Shown: one piece after another, positions 52,525 to 61,859 of the stretch
Layout of the letters: every line of letters starts with the position of its first letter
How positions within the stretch are numbered: the stretch's first letter is position 1
Assembly (NCBI GenBank): GCA_013141125.1
Contig: JABFRO010000001.1
Location: 682,001-746,000, forward strand
Origin: Methylophilaceae bacterium
GTDB lineage: Bacteria; Pseudomonadota; Gammaproteobacteria; Burkholderiales; Methylophilaceae
Length of the DNA: 64,000 nucleotides
Direction of reading: 5' to 3'
Position numbers and translations under genes: made by a program
The notes under the pieces: generated by a model
What the model was told of the DNA's origin: nothing
What the model saw: only the letters and a program-made list of their open reading frames with translations
The model's database searches: none

Positions 52525-54234
52525 TTAAAAAAATGACTGTAATGCAATATCTACGCGCTCAATAACGTCACGCCAATCACCAATGGCGGGCTGTCTGAAC
52601 AAACGTACACTGGCATACCAGGGACTGTCTTCACGCTCTAACAACCAGCGCCAATCGGGGCTGAACGGCAGCAATATCCAGACCGTTTTACCCATGGCTG
52701 CGGCCAGATGTGCCACTGCGGTATCCACGGTAATAACAATATCCATAAACTCAATTAAAGCAGCAGTATCGGCAAAATCTTCTATCTTAAAATGATGTCG
52801 TATCAAACCGTCATGTTCTTTTAATAACAATTTATCGGCAGGCTGGATTTCTTTTTGCAAGGCAAAAAAATCCGCTTTGCCATTAACCAATTGGGCAAAT
52901 TCATTCAGAGGGATGGAGCGATTACTGTCATTCTTATGCTCAACTCTACCGCTCCATACTACCCCTACTCGTGGTCTGGTTCTGGTGCCCAGCTTTTTTT
53001 GCCAGATTGCCACGCGTTGTTTGTTACTAAAGAGATAGGCATTCTTTGCCGGAATAGACGTTAAGTTGGTGCGAAATGCCAGTGGCAGGCTCATCAAGGG
53101 ACACTGAAAATCGAATTCAGGCATGGCTTCACCCTTGGCATAAACCGTAGCAATCTCACCCAGGCCGCCTTTTAATAAACGTTTGAGCTCAGGTTGCACT
53201 TCAAGCAGAACATTTGCACCTAGCGTCTGAACCAGCGCTACATATCGGCAAAATTGCAGGGTATCGCCAAAACCTTGTTCAGCATGTAGCAAAATGGTTT
53301 TGTTGTGTAATGATTCTTCACCCAACCATAAGGGCTGTATAAATTGGCGCTTGTCGTTTTGTAATTCGGATCGCCAGCGCCATTCATATTCTTGCCAAGC
53401 GGCATCCAAATCACCCGCCAGCAATTTGCATAAACTCAGATTCCAGTGTGCATCGGCATAATCTGGCGCTACTGATATGGCGCGGTTCAAGCTGGCCTGC
53501 GCCTCTTCCAGCCGATTCAGGGCACGCAGGGTATTGCCTCGATTATTGAGCACTTCGGCATTATCCGGCAGTAACAATAAAACCTGGTCAAAGCTTGCCA
53601 GTGCCTCTTCAGGGCGGCTAAGTGCGTTCAAGGTATTGGCGCGATTGTAAAGGGCTCCGGTATTATCGCTTGCAATATGCAAAGCCTGTTGATAGCTGGC
53701 CAATGCCTCGTCAAAACGCCTGATTTGATGCAGTACAACACCGTAGTTATTTAAAGCAGCCACATAATCAGGATCAATTTGCAATGCCCGCTCGTAGCTG
53801 ATTACAGCTTCTGCATAGCGCTCCAGGGTATAGAGAATATTCCCCAGGTTATAAAAAACAAACGCATTTTCAGGATCAATCAGTAATGACAGATCATAGT
53901 TGGCCAAAGCCTCTTCATAGCGGTGCAAGTTTTGTAAAGCAAGCCCCAGATTTGCATACGCCGTGGCATTGTTTGGGTTTACTGAAATGGCTTTACTGAT
54001 TAAGTCGATAGCCACTTGCAGCTGCCCACACTGGGATGCGGCAATGCCGGCTAAATGTAATGCATCAAAATGATTAGGCTCAGCCAGCAATACTTGCTCG
54101 TACAGACTTTGCGCCTGTGCCAACTGCCCCTGCTGATGCAGTAAGAACGCCTTGTGCAACGCCTCCTCAGCCTCGGTTTTGGGATCTACAACAGCGGTTT
54201 GATTGGCAGCCTGATGTGGGTGATTTTTACTCAT
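52525..54234 (-). CDS. TPR protein with glycosyltransferase-like C-terminal domain
   Basis: A 569-residue protein. Residues about 20-300 are eight or so TPR repeats (for example YANLGLALQNLHRYEEALAN and ALNNYGVVLHQIRRFDEALA). Residues about 300-569 are a GT9/GT41-like domain (LLHAEQGFGDTLQFCRYVAL, VGVVWSGRVEHKNDSNRSIP, ITVDTAVAHLAAAMGKTVW, the last being the sugar-nucleotide-site motif). Such proteins are common in environmental proteobacteria; the acceptor is unknown. No signal peptide. Convergent with the cupin gene. Confidence 0.88.
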   Translation of the reverse strand: MSKNHPHQAANQTAVVDPKTEAEEALHKAFLLHQQGQLAQAQSLYEQVLLAEPNHFDALHLAGIAASQCGQLQVAIDLISKAISVNPNNATAYANLGLALQNLHRYEEALANYDLSLLIDPENAFVFYNLGNILYTLERYAEAVISYERALQIDPDYVAALNNYGVVLHQIRRFDEALASYQQALHIASDNTGALYNRANTLNALSRPEEALASFDQVLLLLPDNAEVLNNRGNTLRALNRLEEAQASLNRAISVAPDYADAHWNLSLCKLLAGDLDAAWQEYEWRWRSELQNDKRQFIQPLWLGEESLHNKTILLHAEQGFGDTLQFCRYVALVQTLGANVLLEVQPELKRLLKGGLGEIATVYAKGEAMPEFDFQCPLMSLPLAFRTNLTSIPAKNAYLFSNKQRVAIWQKKLGTRTRPRVGVVWSGRVEHKNDSNRSIPLNEFAQLVNGKADFFALQKEIQPADKLLLKEHDGLIRHHFKIEDFADTAALIEFMDIVITVDTAVAHLAAAMGKTVWILLPFSPDWRWLLEREDSPWYASVRLFRQPAIGDWRDVIERVDIALQSFF

Positions 54235-54274
54235 TTAACTCGTATGTTGAAAATGACAATGCAACTTAAGTAAA

Positions 54275-54324
54275 TGTCCGGCCATGCGCGTTTATAGAGC
54301 ACTGCTAACGCGCAAAGCCGGACA
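54275..54324. repeat. Strong palindromic hairpin
   Basis: Nested perfect arms TGTCCGGC (54275-54282) / GCCGGACA (54317-54324) and TGCGCGTT (54285-54292) / AACGCGCA (54307-54314). It lies in the gap after the metallohydrolase stop, but no T-run follows on either strand, so it looks like a REP-type palindrome or mRNA stabiliser. Confidence 0.65.
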
Positions 54325-54344
54325 ATAGCCGACTTCAGGGCTTG

Positions 54345-55862
54345 TTAATTACTCGCTGAAGTTTTTATACCTATGGCAGCATGCAAGTCATCAAGCGTCG
54401 TTACGCGCGGACCATGCAACGCGGCAATTTGCTTAACATCCAGCTTAAGCCGCTTGATGTTGTCATTCAGGTTAACAGCGTAAGGGCTGACAGTGCTTGG
54501 CAACGGCGCGTTGGCGGCTGTAGGTGTAAACACATCCACTTCGACCAGAATCTTCTCCTTCGGCAAGTAAGCCAAGGCAATACCATCATCGTGGCCTGTG
54601 CCGGCAATCAAATGTATCTCAACGGGGCGTTCACCATCGGTCAGCACCAGTTTGTCAGAAAAAGCTTTAAATTTAGGGGCTTTTTTCGATAGCGCCAAAC
54701 GGTCGGGATTAATGGTACGTGGCGCTGCCCAGGCTTTTTTGAACAGAGGCACATTAATCTGATGGGTCACAATGGTTGCACCTTCATCCACAAAAGTGCG
54801 CAAACCACCTGAATGGTCGAAATGTTCATGCGTGTTAACCACATAACGAATGGGTTTGTTCGGATTGATTTCCTTCACTTTGGCGATCAGGGCTTCTGAA
54901 CGAGCCTCGTTCAATGGCGCATCGACCAATATAAAATGATCTTTTTGTTCTATCGCCACGCTGTGATGTGTTCCACCCTTCAAATAGAAAACTCCGGGGG
55001 CTAGCTCTTCCGAAGTCACTGTAACCACAGGTGCTGCAGCGCTGCTAATCTCGGTCGGAACAGATATATTGGCTTCAGCGTTAGGTGTGACCGATTTAAC
55101 AGCCAAGGCAAAAACGGGATGACCACCTTGTTTGCGTAATATTGAAGCTGGGAACCATACGCCATTAAAATCCTTATAATCTTTGTAGGCATATTCAATC
55201 AGTGTGTCGCCCAGTACCGGGTTATCAATCCAAGTGCGTACCTTAGTCACCTGATTTTTGGCGTTAATCGTACCTACATAACGATTTTTACCGGCTGTAA
55301 AGGAAACCTCTACGCCGTCTTTACTAGATTTGGATTGGGCATTATTGGCTTCTGCTGCCTTGAGAAAACCTTGCGGTGTAGACCAGATTTCCGTGGTGCG
55401 CTCTTCAACCGCCGCCGCTTGGTTTTGTGAAACAGGCGTTGAATCGGGTTTGGCTCCAGGAGCCGGAGCCATATTCCAGGCCCAATTGCCGCTAACGTAC
55501 TGATCGGGCTTTTGTTCGGTAGGCGCAGGGCGTAAACGTTTAGGCTCTACCGTCTGCTTGCGCGTAATTTGAACGCGTTCCGCTGGCGTTGCATAATTAA
55601 TCGTGGCTACATAACTGCTGACATCAAATTGTGGCCACGCTAATTTTGGGTTAGGTGCTTGTCCAAATTGAAACCAATGCCCGGCACCGGAAAACTGGAT
55701 GGAACTTAGTTTACTTGCCCCAAGCGCCTCGACTGCGCCTGCAAGATCAGCACTATGTGCAACAAAAGGTGCGAAAACGAGCGCAATGGCAAGAGCCGTG
55801 GCTGATAAATTATGTTTGTTGCTTAATGCGTGCGATTGCACAGAGTTTGAAATGGTCATCAT
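54345..55862 (-). CDS. Secreted metallo-beta-lactamase-fold hydrolase
   Basis: A 505-residue exported MBL-fold protein. ATG 55862 (AAAGG upstream) gives a signal region ending FVAHSADLAG; a second ATG follows at once. N-terminal half (about 60-265) is a beta-rich domain with Pro-rich segments (RLRPAPTEQKPDQY). C-terminal half holds the zinc motif THEHFDHSGGL and AGTGHDDGIALAY. Similar architecture occurs in SoxH or quinoprotein-relay hydrolases. Periplasmic; substrate unknown. Sits between the TPR gene and the PepSY gene, with a 277-bp gap upstream. Confidence 0.85.
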   Translation of the reverse strand: MMTISNSVQSHALSNKHNLSATALAIALVFAPFVAHSADLAGAVEALGASKLSSIQFSGAGHWFQFGQAPNPKLAWPQFDVSSYVATINYATPAERVQITRKQTVEPKRLRPAPTEQKPDQYVSGNWAWNMAPAPGAKPDSTPVSQNQAAAVEERTTEIWSTPQGFLKAAEANNAQSKSSKDGVEVSFTAGKNRYVGTINAKNQVTKVRTWIDNPVLGDTLIEYAYKDYKDFNGVWFPASILRKQGGHPVFALAVKSVTPNAEANISVPTEISSAAAPVVTVTSEELAPGVFYLKGGTHHSVAIEQKDHFILVDAPLNEARSEALIAKVKEINPNKPIRYVVNTHEHFDHSGGLRTFVDEGATIVTHQINVPLFKKAWAAPRTINPDRLALSKKAPKFKAFSDKLVLTDGERPVEIHLIAGTGHDDGIALAYLPKEKILVEVDVFTPTAANAPLPSTVSPYAVNLNDNIKRLKLDVKQIAALHGPRVTTLDDLHAAIGIKTSASN

Positions 55863-56019
55863 TTTTCCTTTAAAAGTAATATATAACGCATTGTTAATAC
55901 AACACATTAAGCAATTAGCAAGGAATGAACCAATTTTATATAAAGCCAACTATTTAGATGAATAGTCTCTTGTTAAGTTAACTAACCTTATGATATTTAA
56001 TGGAATTTTTTATTTATGA

Positions 56020-56053
56020 ATCTTGCTGTTGAGTGGTAGCTCAACAGCAAGAT
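56020..56053. repeat. Perfect 14-bp stem-loop
   Basis: ATCTTGCTGTTGAG (56020-56033) and CTCAACAGCAAGAT (56040-56053), loop of 6. It lies between the PepSY stop and the metallohydrolase start. No T-run follows leftward, so terminator function is uncertain. Confidence 0.6.
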
Positions 56054-56139
56054 GTTAGGCTAATGCTTTCAAATGTTGACTGCTGCGCAATGGCAATTAA
56101 AAACTGCTGATTTTCAAACAGCCTAGGCTGCCAGCCTCG

Positions 56140-57819
56140 CTACCCAGGCTGATTCTCGGCAATTACCGGATTATCCGGCACTGCTACGGGAGAAGGCGCA
56201 CCCTTTTTTACTTTGCGTTTTACCGGACGTAAAGTCAGTATCAAACGTTTCCAGCCAATCACAACAGAGCTCACACTCAGCACTAAACCGAAAGTTATCC
56301 AGGTCAGCATCCAGGCATCCCAAAGTGGACGCGTGTACAGCCAGCCAAAATCCCAATGGTGCAAAGCAGAATACAACCAACGGAAGGTTCTACGGCTGCT
56401 ATCCTGATTCAACAGCAAACGACCATCCTGCGGATCCAGATAGAGATGGGTGGCGGCTTTGTCGCCCAGCACCACTTTGATGGCGGGCAGGGGTCTGTCG
56501 GTGGCATCACGGTTATTGCGCAGGTAGTAATAATTGTTGTATTCGTTAACTACTTCTGTGGAAACGATGGGCGCATCACCCGCTAGGCGCTGCACCGCCG
56601 CTTGCATGGCAGATTCGCTAAACTGAGGCACTGTGCCATCTACCGAATGCGCCACACGCTGACCATCGCGGCCGAATGCCAGCAATACAGCGTCATTACC
56701 CAGATAGCGCCATTTCAGTTCAACCACTTCGGATTTGCCTGTTGCACCAGACAATACGGCAGGTTGCCAATTGCGTATGGCGGCGGGCAACTCTGCCCCC
56801 AGATAACGGGTTAGCTGCTCTTTACTTGTGTTGCCTTCGGAAAATATTTTCCACGGATTAGTGTCTACATAGCCGCTAAAAGCCCACAGCATGGCAAAAG
56901 TACCGCCCAGCAGACCGCTCCAAAAATGCCATTTGAACCAGAATTCACGGTAGGGTTGTGTGCGCCCTTGTGAATAGGTGGGTTTGCCACGCAGTCCGGG
57001 CCGCCAGCGTATCCAGCCAATAATCAAACCGGTGAGGCCACCGGCAAATGCCAGAAATCCTGCCCATGACATGATGCTTTCGCGTGATTCGGCTAAGCCT
57101 ACCGAATCCAGATAGCGTAAAAAATGCAGCCAGTTGCCAACGTAATAAAGGCCGCGATCTACGCGGTCAGCGGCTTGCAACACTTCACCACTGGTGGCTG
57201 AAATCAGCAGCTCGGTACCCGCACCATCATCCACAGCTACACGATGAAACGGGCGCAGAGCTTTCTGGTTACGCAAACTACTGGTGGATTCAATGGTGTC
57301 GAGATAAGTCAATTGCGCTTTGGTTTTGCCTTCTTGCGTGACCCAATTGCCAGCAATTTTCAGAGCTTGTTCGACAGTTATATCATGCAGTCTGCCATCC
57401 ACTGCGGATATGGCGAAACGCCGATTGCGACCATCTTCCACCAGCCACAGCGGTTCACCTGCCTTGCGTACCAGTCGCGCTTCGATAATCGTATTCGCAG
57501 CGCCGCCTTTACCGTTGCGTGAGGCTTCGCCCGCGCTTGGCTTGGGTTTTTCTTCCATACGCCCTGCTTCGCCGTTACGCTCGGTAACTAAACGCGTAGA
57601 GGCCGCTTTGCGATCATCCGCGCTCAGCTTCCACGCCTCGCCAAAACTCAGCCAGCCCGCTTGCGGCGCCAGTGTTTCCGCATGTGCCAAATGCTCCACG
57701 CGATTTTGCGTGAGTGGTCCGGTATAGACAATCACCAGCCCGGAAAAAAACCACAGCGCCATAAACAAGGCCAGTGCAATACCTACCCAACGATGAACCT
57801 GAAACAATAATCGCAACAT
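56140..57819 (-). CDS. PepSY-associated membrane protein (PiuB-like)
   Basis: A 559-residue inner-membrane protein with four main helices (about 8-32, 232-252, 290-312 and 500-525) and large periplasmic PepSY loops. HRWVGIALALFMALWFFSG is the classic N-terminal signature; FKWHFWSGLLGGTFAMLWAF and LHHWDFGWLYTRPLWDAW are others, with His residues that could bind heme. Family members (PiuB, FsqB-like) often lie beside TBDRs and may reduce imported ferric complexes. It precedes a cytochrome c' gene by 25 bp in reverse order, consistent with an electron path. Confidence 0.9.
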   Translation of the reverse strand: MLRLLFQVHRWVGIALALFMALWFFSGLVIVYTGPLTQNRVEHLAHAETLAPQAGWLSFGEAWKLSADDRKAASTRLVTERNGEAGRMEEKPKPSAGEASRNGKGGAANTIIEARLVRKAGEPLWLVEDGRNRRFAISAVDGRLHDITVEQALKIAGNWVTQEGKTKAQLTYLDTIESTSSLRNQKALRPFHRVAVDDGAGTELLISATSGEVLQAADRVDRGLYYVGNWLHFLRYLDSVGLAESRESIMSWAGFLAFAGGLTGLIIGWIRWRPGLRGKPTYSQGRTQPYREFWFKWHFWSGLLGGTFAMLWAFSGYVDTNPWKIFSEGNTSKEQLTRYLGAELPAAIRNWQPAVLSGATGKSEVVELKWRYLGNDAVLLAFGRDGQRVAHSVDGTVPQFSESAMQAAVQRLAGDAPIVSTEVVNEYNNYYYLRNNRDATDRPLPAIKVVLGDKAATHLYLDPQDGRLLLNQDSSRRTFRWLYSALHHWDFGWLYTRPLWDAWMLTWITFGLVLSVSSVVIGWKRLILTLRPVKRKVKKGAPSPVAVPDNPVIAENQPG

Positions 57820-57844
57820 TTTACTAACTCCCCATTAAAAAATG

Positions 57845-58321
57845 TTATTCACTTTCCTTGTAATCGTCATGGCAAGCCTTGCAGGTTTTAGCGAGTTTCC
57901 CCAATTGCGCTTTAACAGCCGCCGCATCACCTCCGGCCGCAACCTTGGTTAATTCATTGGCTTCCTTGCTAAAACTGGCGGATAGCTCGGCCACACGCTT
58001 GGTGTCTTTAAACAGCTCCGGCTTAACGGCCGTTTCGCGCCAGCCTTTGCCATGTTCAGTACCCGCCGGATAAAGTGTATCCAGCCCTGAATTGGCGATA
58101 GCGGCAATTGAATGAGCGGCTTTACTCACTTCTTCCTTGTTATATTGCCCCTCGACTGAAGCTTTGATACGCGCCACGTTCCATTCAATAACGCGATAAG
58201 CCGATTGCCGCCACTGAATCAGCTTTTCAGGTTTGGGCGGGGCGGCGAAGGCATCCAATGAGTAAGCAACAACCAGAACAGCTAAGGTACTGGCAACAAA
58301 AGTTTTAATGGATTTATTCAT
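57845..58321 (-). CDS. Class II c-type cytochrome (cytochrome c'/c556 type)
   Basis: A 158-residue periplasmic cytochrome: signal (LAVLVVAYSLDAFAAPP) and heme motif CKACH at the C-terminus (LAKTCKACHDDYKESE). It is a clear paralogue of the protein at 47604-48062 (shared KTCKACHDD and RWRQS/RYRQS openings). Lies 25 bp upstream of the PepSY gene and 21 bp after the SMP-30 gene, so probably one operon. Confidence 0.9.
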   Translation of the reverse strand: MNKSIKTFVASTLAVLVVAYSLDAFAAPPKPEKLIQWRQSAYRVIEWNVARIKASVEGQYNKEEVSKAAHSIAAIANSGLDTLYPAGTEHGKGWRETAVKPELFKDTKRVAELSASFSKEANELTKVAAGGDAAAVKAQLGKLAKTCKACHDDYKESE

Positions 58322-58342
58322 AATCTTTCCTGATATAGATAA

Positions 58343-59368
58343 TTATTTAGCTCGACCGGTATAACCACTGGTCAGTAATGGAATTTTGTAGGCAGCGCCA
58401 CGGCCAACCACATACAGAATCTTTTTATCTTTACCAGCAAATGCCAGATTTTGTGGTTTTTTAGGCAAAGGGATAATGCCCAGCGCTTCGCCCTTGGCAT
58501 TGAAAACTTGAATACCCGGATTGGAGGCCACATACAAGCGGCCTTCTGCATCCACAGCCAAACCATCCGCGCCGCTGGTGTAGCCAGTATCGGTCTTGGT
58601 AAAGCCCTCCAGTTTGGCAAAATCCTTTCTAGCGCCGACTGAGCCGTCAGCGGTAATGGCATAAGCCAGAATATATTCACCTCCGGTATTGGCGACATAT
58701 AAGGTTTTTTCATCGGGACTTAGTTGAATGCCATTGGGGCGCTCGAGATCAGCCGCAAGCCTTAATAACTCACCGGTTGGTTTGATGTAATAAACTGCGG
58801 GTTTAGCCGGAGCTGGCTGATTGGCAGGTTTCGCGGGTGCATTGGGGTTGGCATTGGCACCGGAATCAGTGAAATAAACGCCACCTTTTTTATCCACCAC
58901 CAAATCATTGGGACGACCGAATGACAAGCCTTCGAACTTGTCTGCCAATACTTTTTCCTTGCCTTTGGGAGAAATAATGCCCACGCGCGGGTTCAATGTT
59001 TGTACGGCATAAAGATCGCCATTGGCGGTAAATCCCAAACCATTAGCACCGTTGCTGTTTTCCAAATAAGTGCTGATGCTGCCATCCGCTGCTATGCGGG
59101 TAATGCGATTGGCTTGTGTTTCGGTAAAAATAAGGCTGCCATCCGGCAAACCTATCGGCCCTTCTGTGCCAGTAAACCCTTCCCGGATGGCATTGATTTC
59201 GATACCACCTGCCACTACACCGGCAATGGGCGGTGTAACAATGGCTTCTTCAGCATAGGCGGTCGAAAACACCACGCCCATCGCGGCAAACGCAGCTATT
59301 TTCTTGCCCCATGAACGATTAGACGGTTTGCTGGTGATGGATTTGCTGATTGTGATTTTTACGGTCAT
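58343..59368 (-). CDS. SMP-30/gluconolactonase-like secreted beta-propeller
   Basis: A 341-residue six-bladed propeller protein exported by a Sec signal (IAAFAAMGVVFSTAYAEE). Family markers: EGPIGLPDGSLIFTETQANR, GRPNDLVVDKKGGVYFTDSG, RPNGIQLSPDEKTLYVANTG, DGLAVDAEGRLYVAS. These residues place calcium- or zinc-binding and lactonase catalytic positions. A Pro/Ala-rich insert (NPNAPAKPANQPAPAKPA) breaks one blade. The substrate is unknown. In the redox cluster. Confidence 0.88.
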   Translation of the reverse strand: MTVKITISKSITSKPSNRSWGKKIAAFAAMGVVFSTAYAEEAIVTPPIAGVVAGGIEINAIREGFTGTEGPIGLPDGSLIFTETQANRITRIAADGSISTYLENSNGANGLGFTANGDLYAVQTLNPRVGIISPKGKEKVLADKFEGLSFGRPNDLVVDKKGGVYFTDSGANANPNAPAKPANQPAPAKPAVYYIKPTGELLRLAADLERPNGIQLSPDEKTLYVANTGGEYILAYAITADGSVGARKDFAKLEGFTKTDTGYTSGADGLAVDAEGRLYVASNPGIQVFNAKGEALGIIPLPKKPQNLAFAGKDKKILYVVGRGAAYKIPLLTSGYTGRAK

Positions 59369-59439
59369 TTTGATTTCCTTTTGATTGGGTTGGCTAATTC
59401 AGCAGGTTGCGTTTTATGCACCTTGCAAAAATTGATGAC

Positions 59440-60033
59440 TTATTTTTGATTAAGCTGTTTTAAGGCGGCCAACTTTTGCACGCTTTCCAGCGCCTTATCC
59501 ACATTGAGCGCAGGTGCCAAGCCGCCCACTGTGGCAAATACCTTGCCATCCGGCGCGACAATGAACGTGGTTCTGTCTACTGAGCCATGTTCAACTACTA
59601 CGCCACGTTTATCTTTTCTGCCGCGTGTGCTTTCATTGACAGCCAGATCAAACGATTTGGCAATTTTGCCGTCAGTATCCGAGGCCACGGGAAACTTGCT
59701 GGCGCAAAAATCCGGGTCGGCTGAAAACTGATTAAGACGGCCTATGTCATCCAGCGAAACGCCGACAATTGTGGCACCAGCAGCGATAAATTTTTCATGT
59801 TGCTCGGCAAAGGCATGTGCCTGAATGCTACAACCGCCGCCGTAAGCGGTTGGGTAGAAATAAACCACGACTGGCCCTTTTTTGAGTGTGTCTTTTAGGG
59901 CATAAGTAAACGCCTTGCCGCCGAGAGAAGCCTCCGCCTTGAACTCGGCAACGCTATCACCTTCCTTCAACGCGGCAGCAGCAGGCATGGCGATGGCCGA
60001 GGAGAGTAATAAACTCAAAATTATTCGTTTCAT
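59440..60033 (-). CDS. Exported peroxiredoxin (AhpC/TSA-like) with altered active-site Thr
   Basis: A 197-residue thioredoxin-fold peroxiredoxin with a Sec signal (LLLSSAIAMPAAAALK); ATG 60033 chosen for the signal. The active-site segment reads YFYPTAYGGGCSIQAHAFAE: the peroxidatic Cys is present but the conserved Thr of PxxxTxxC is Gly. Its paralogue at 60751-61338 keeps the Thr. This may lower or change peroxidase activity. The two genes flank a di-heme cytochrome gene. Confidence 0.88.
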   Translation of the reverse strand: MKRIILSLLLSSAIAMPAAAALKEGDSVAEFKAEASLGGKAFTYALKDTLKKGPVVVYFYPTAYGGGCSIQAHAFAEQHEKFIAAGATIVGVSLDDIGRLNQFSADPDFCASKFPVASDTDGKIAKSFDLAVNESTRGRKDKRGVVVEHGSVDRTTFIVAPDGKVFATVGGLAPALNVDKALESVQKLAALKQLNQK

Positions 60034-60071
60034 TTGTTTTAGCCTAATAGTTAATTTAATCGTAATCATGC

Positions 60072-60743
60072 TTACAACCCGGAAATGTAATCAGACAAGG
60101 CTTCAATTTCATCATCACTTAAGGCGCTGGCAATGACATTCATGACTTTGTCCGGACTATTGTTGCGGCTGCCTGCGCGCCAGTTAAACAGCTGTTCGCG
60201 CAGATAAAGTTTGCGCTGTCCGCCTATGGTCGGAAAAATATCATTGGCAGAAATCTGGCCTTTGCCATGCTCGCCGTGGCAGCTCTTGCAGGCCATGATA
60301 TTTCGCTTCATATCGCCCCGGTTAAATAGGTTCCAGCCAATTCCGCTTTCTTTAACCCCATTACCTTGCATAGGATTGTTGCTGCCAAAATAAGCGGCTA
60401 TGTCACCCATCTCTTTTTCAGCCAGTCCCTGCGCCATCGGGTTCATCACCGGATGTTTACGCTCACCCGATTTGAAATTACGTAATTGCTTCAAGATGTA
60501 ATCCGCATATTGTCCCGCCAGATGCGGTACGCCAACACCGGTGGCATTGCCCTGTTCACCATGACACTCCTGGCACAACTCAACACGTGATTTATCTTTT
60601 CCTGCAATAAAATTGCCGCTACCTATGCGCTCTGCCAAATCCCAAACTTTATCTTCAGCCGCTACTGCCACTGAGGCGGATAAAACGCTAGCGGCTGAAA
60701 AAATGGCAAACGCGCTAAAAACTACAAAAGCTGCACGTAACAA
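60072..60743 (-). CDS. Di-heme cytochrome c4-like
   Basis: A 223-residue periplasmic cytochrome with two heme sites, CQECHGEQGNATG and CKSCHGEHGKGQ, each followed by a domain of about 85 residues ending in a Met ligand region (HPVMNPMAQGL, PDKVMNVIASAL). c4-type proteins carry electrons between membrane complexes. A TTG at 60743 with AAGGA upstream is preferred: it starts right after the peroxiredoxin stop. An upstream ATG at 60809 would overlap that gene by 59 nt. Start choice is tentative. Confidence 0.85.
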   Translation of the reverse strand: MLRAAFVVFSAFAIFSAASVLSASVAVAAEDKVWDLAERIGSGNFIAGKDKSRVELCQECHGEQGNATGVGVPHLAGQYADYILKQLRNFKSGERKHPVMNPMAQGLAEKEMGDIAAYFGSNNPMQGNGVKESGIGWNLFNRGDMKRNIMACKSCHGEHGKGQISANDIFPTIGGQRKLYLREQLFNWRAGSRNNSPDKVMNVIASALSDDEIEALSDYISGL

Positions 60744-60750
60744 GATTTCC

Positions 60751-61338
60751 TTACCAGTTCTGCTTGGTAGAGGAGATTTTTTGTACCGCTTCCAGTGACT
60801 TTTCCACATTAATTGCCGGTGCCAGGCCGCTTAATGTCGCGGCAATTTTGCCGTCTGGGGTCACGATAAATGTGGTGCGTTCTGCATAGCCGTGATTAAT
60901 ATCCACGCCGCGTGTATCTTTTTTACCAGCGACGGCTTCTCTTACTGCTAGATCATAAGCTTTGGAAATTTTGCCATCCTCATCCGAAGCCACTGCAATC
61001 TTGCCTGCGCAATAATTGGGATCCGCTGAAAAATCATTTAGCCGGGCAATATTGTCCAGTGACACGCCTACTACGGTAGCGCCCGCTGCGACAAATTTGT
61101 CATTATTCTCAGCGAATGTATGGGCTTGTATATTGCAACCACCGGTAAAAGCCGATGGATAGAAATACACCACAACCGGGCCTTTTTTCAGACTATCCTT
61201 GAGTGAGAAAGTGAAAGCCTTACCTGCCAGTGAGGCCTGTGTTTTAAAGTCTGGTGCGGCTACGCCTTCTTTTAATGCGGCGAAGGCTGGCGTAGCGATA
61301 ACACCGGTTAAAAGGCAAGCGAGTAAAGTTCTTTTCAT
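60751..61338 (-). CDS. Exported peroxiredoxin (AhpC/TSA-like)
   Basis: A 195-residue peroxiredoxin with Sec signal (LLTGVIATPAFAALK). Active-site segment YFYPSAFTGGCNIQAHTFAE has the complete PxxxTxxC. A second Cys (DPNYCAGKIAVA) may resolve the disulfide. It is about 60 percent identical by eye to the paralogue at 59440-60033. Precedes the cytochrome c4 gene by a few bases, suggesting the cytochrome could be its reductant or partner (inference). Confidence 0.92.
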   Translation of the reverse strand: MKRTLLACLLTGVIATPAFAALKEGVAAPDFKTQASLAGKAFTFSLKDSLKKGPVVVYFYPSAFTGGCNIQAHTFAENNDKFVAAGATVVGVSLDNIARLNDFSADPNYCAGKIAVASDEDGKISKAYDLAVREAVAGKKDTRGVDINHGYAERTTFIVTPDGKIAATLSGLAPAINVEKSLEAVQKISSTKQNW

Positions 61339-61396
61339 GCTGAAGTTCCTTGGTAGTGAGTTGAAGTATTCAGGTGTTAATCAAACAAACGCCTGA

Positions 61397-61798
61397 TTAA
61401 TCTTTCTTTTTGTAAATTTTGTGGCAAGCCTTACAGGTTTTGGATAGTGAAGTGGCTTGCTGTTGTGCGGTATCAAAATCACCAGCAACGACAGATTTTA
61501 AAATGGCAGCGGATAACTCACGGCTGTCTTGTGACCATTTAACTCCATCTGCGGCATCGGTTTTTTTGACAAAAAATGCTTCCACTTCAACAAACATTTT
61601 TTCCATTTCAGTGGCTTCCGCCGTTGCTGCTTTGCCATCTTTAACGGAAATATTGGAAGACAGACTTTTGTTCAAATCTTCCATGGTTGTCATAAAATCT
61701 TCATCAACTTCACCCTGCGCGGTGAGCGCTCCAAACCCTAATGCCAGATACAGAGCGATTTTAATAATCTTGCTAACCATCTTTAGTGTTGTTTCCAA
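61397..61798 (-). CDS. Small c-type cytochrome, class II-like
   Basis: A 133-residue exported protein (signal MVSKIIKIALYLALGFGALT, preceded by METTLK) with one heme motif, CKACH, at the C-terminus (SKTCKACHKIYKKKD), in a helical scaffold as in cytochrome c556. Shorter than the two cytochrome c' genes in this window. Start could be METT (61798) or the MVSK Met six codons later. Lies 58 bp upstream of the peroxiredoxin. Confidence 0.88.
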   Translation of the reverse strand: METTLKMVSKIIKIALYLALGFGALTAQGEVDEDFMTTMEDLNKSLSSNISVKDGKAATAEATEMEKMFVEVEAFFVKKTDAADGVKWSQDSRELSAAILKSVVAGDFDTAQQQATSLSKTCKACHKIYKKKD

Positions 61799-61859
61799 TC
61801 AGGCTTAAATATCGTTGAATTTCATGCGTCAATAAAATAGATTAATCCGGTTGATCGAC

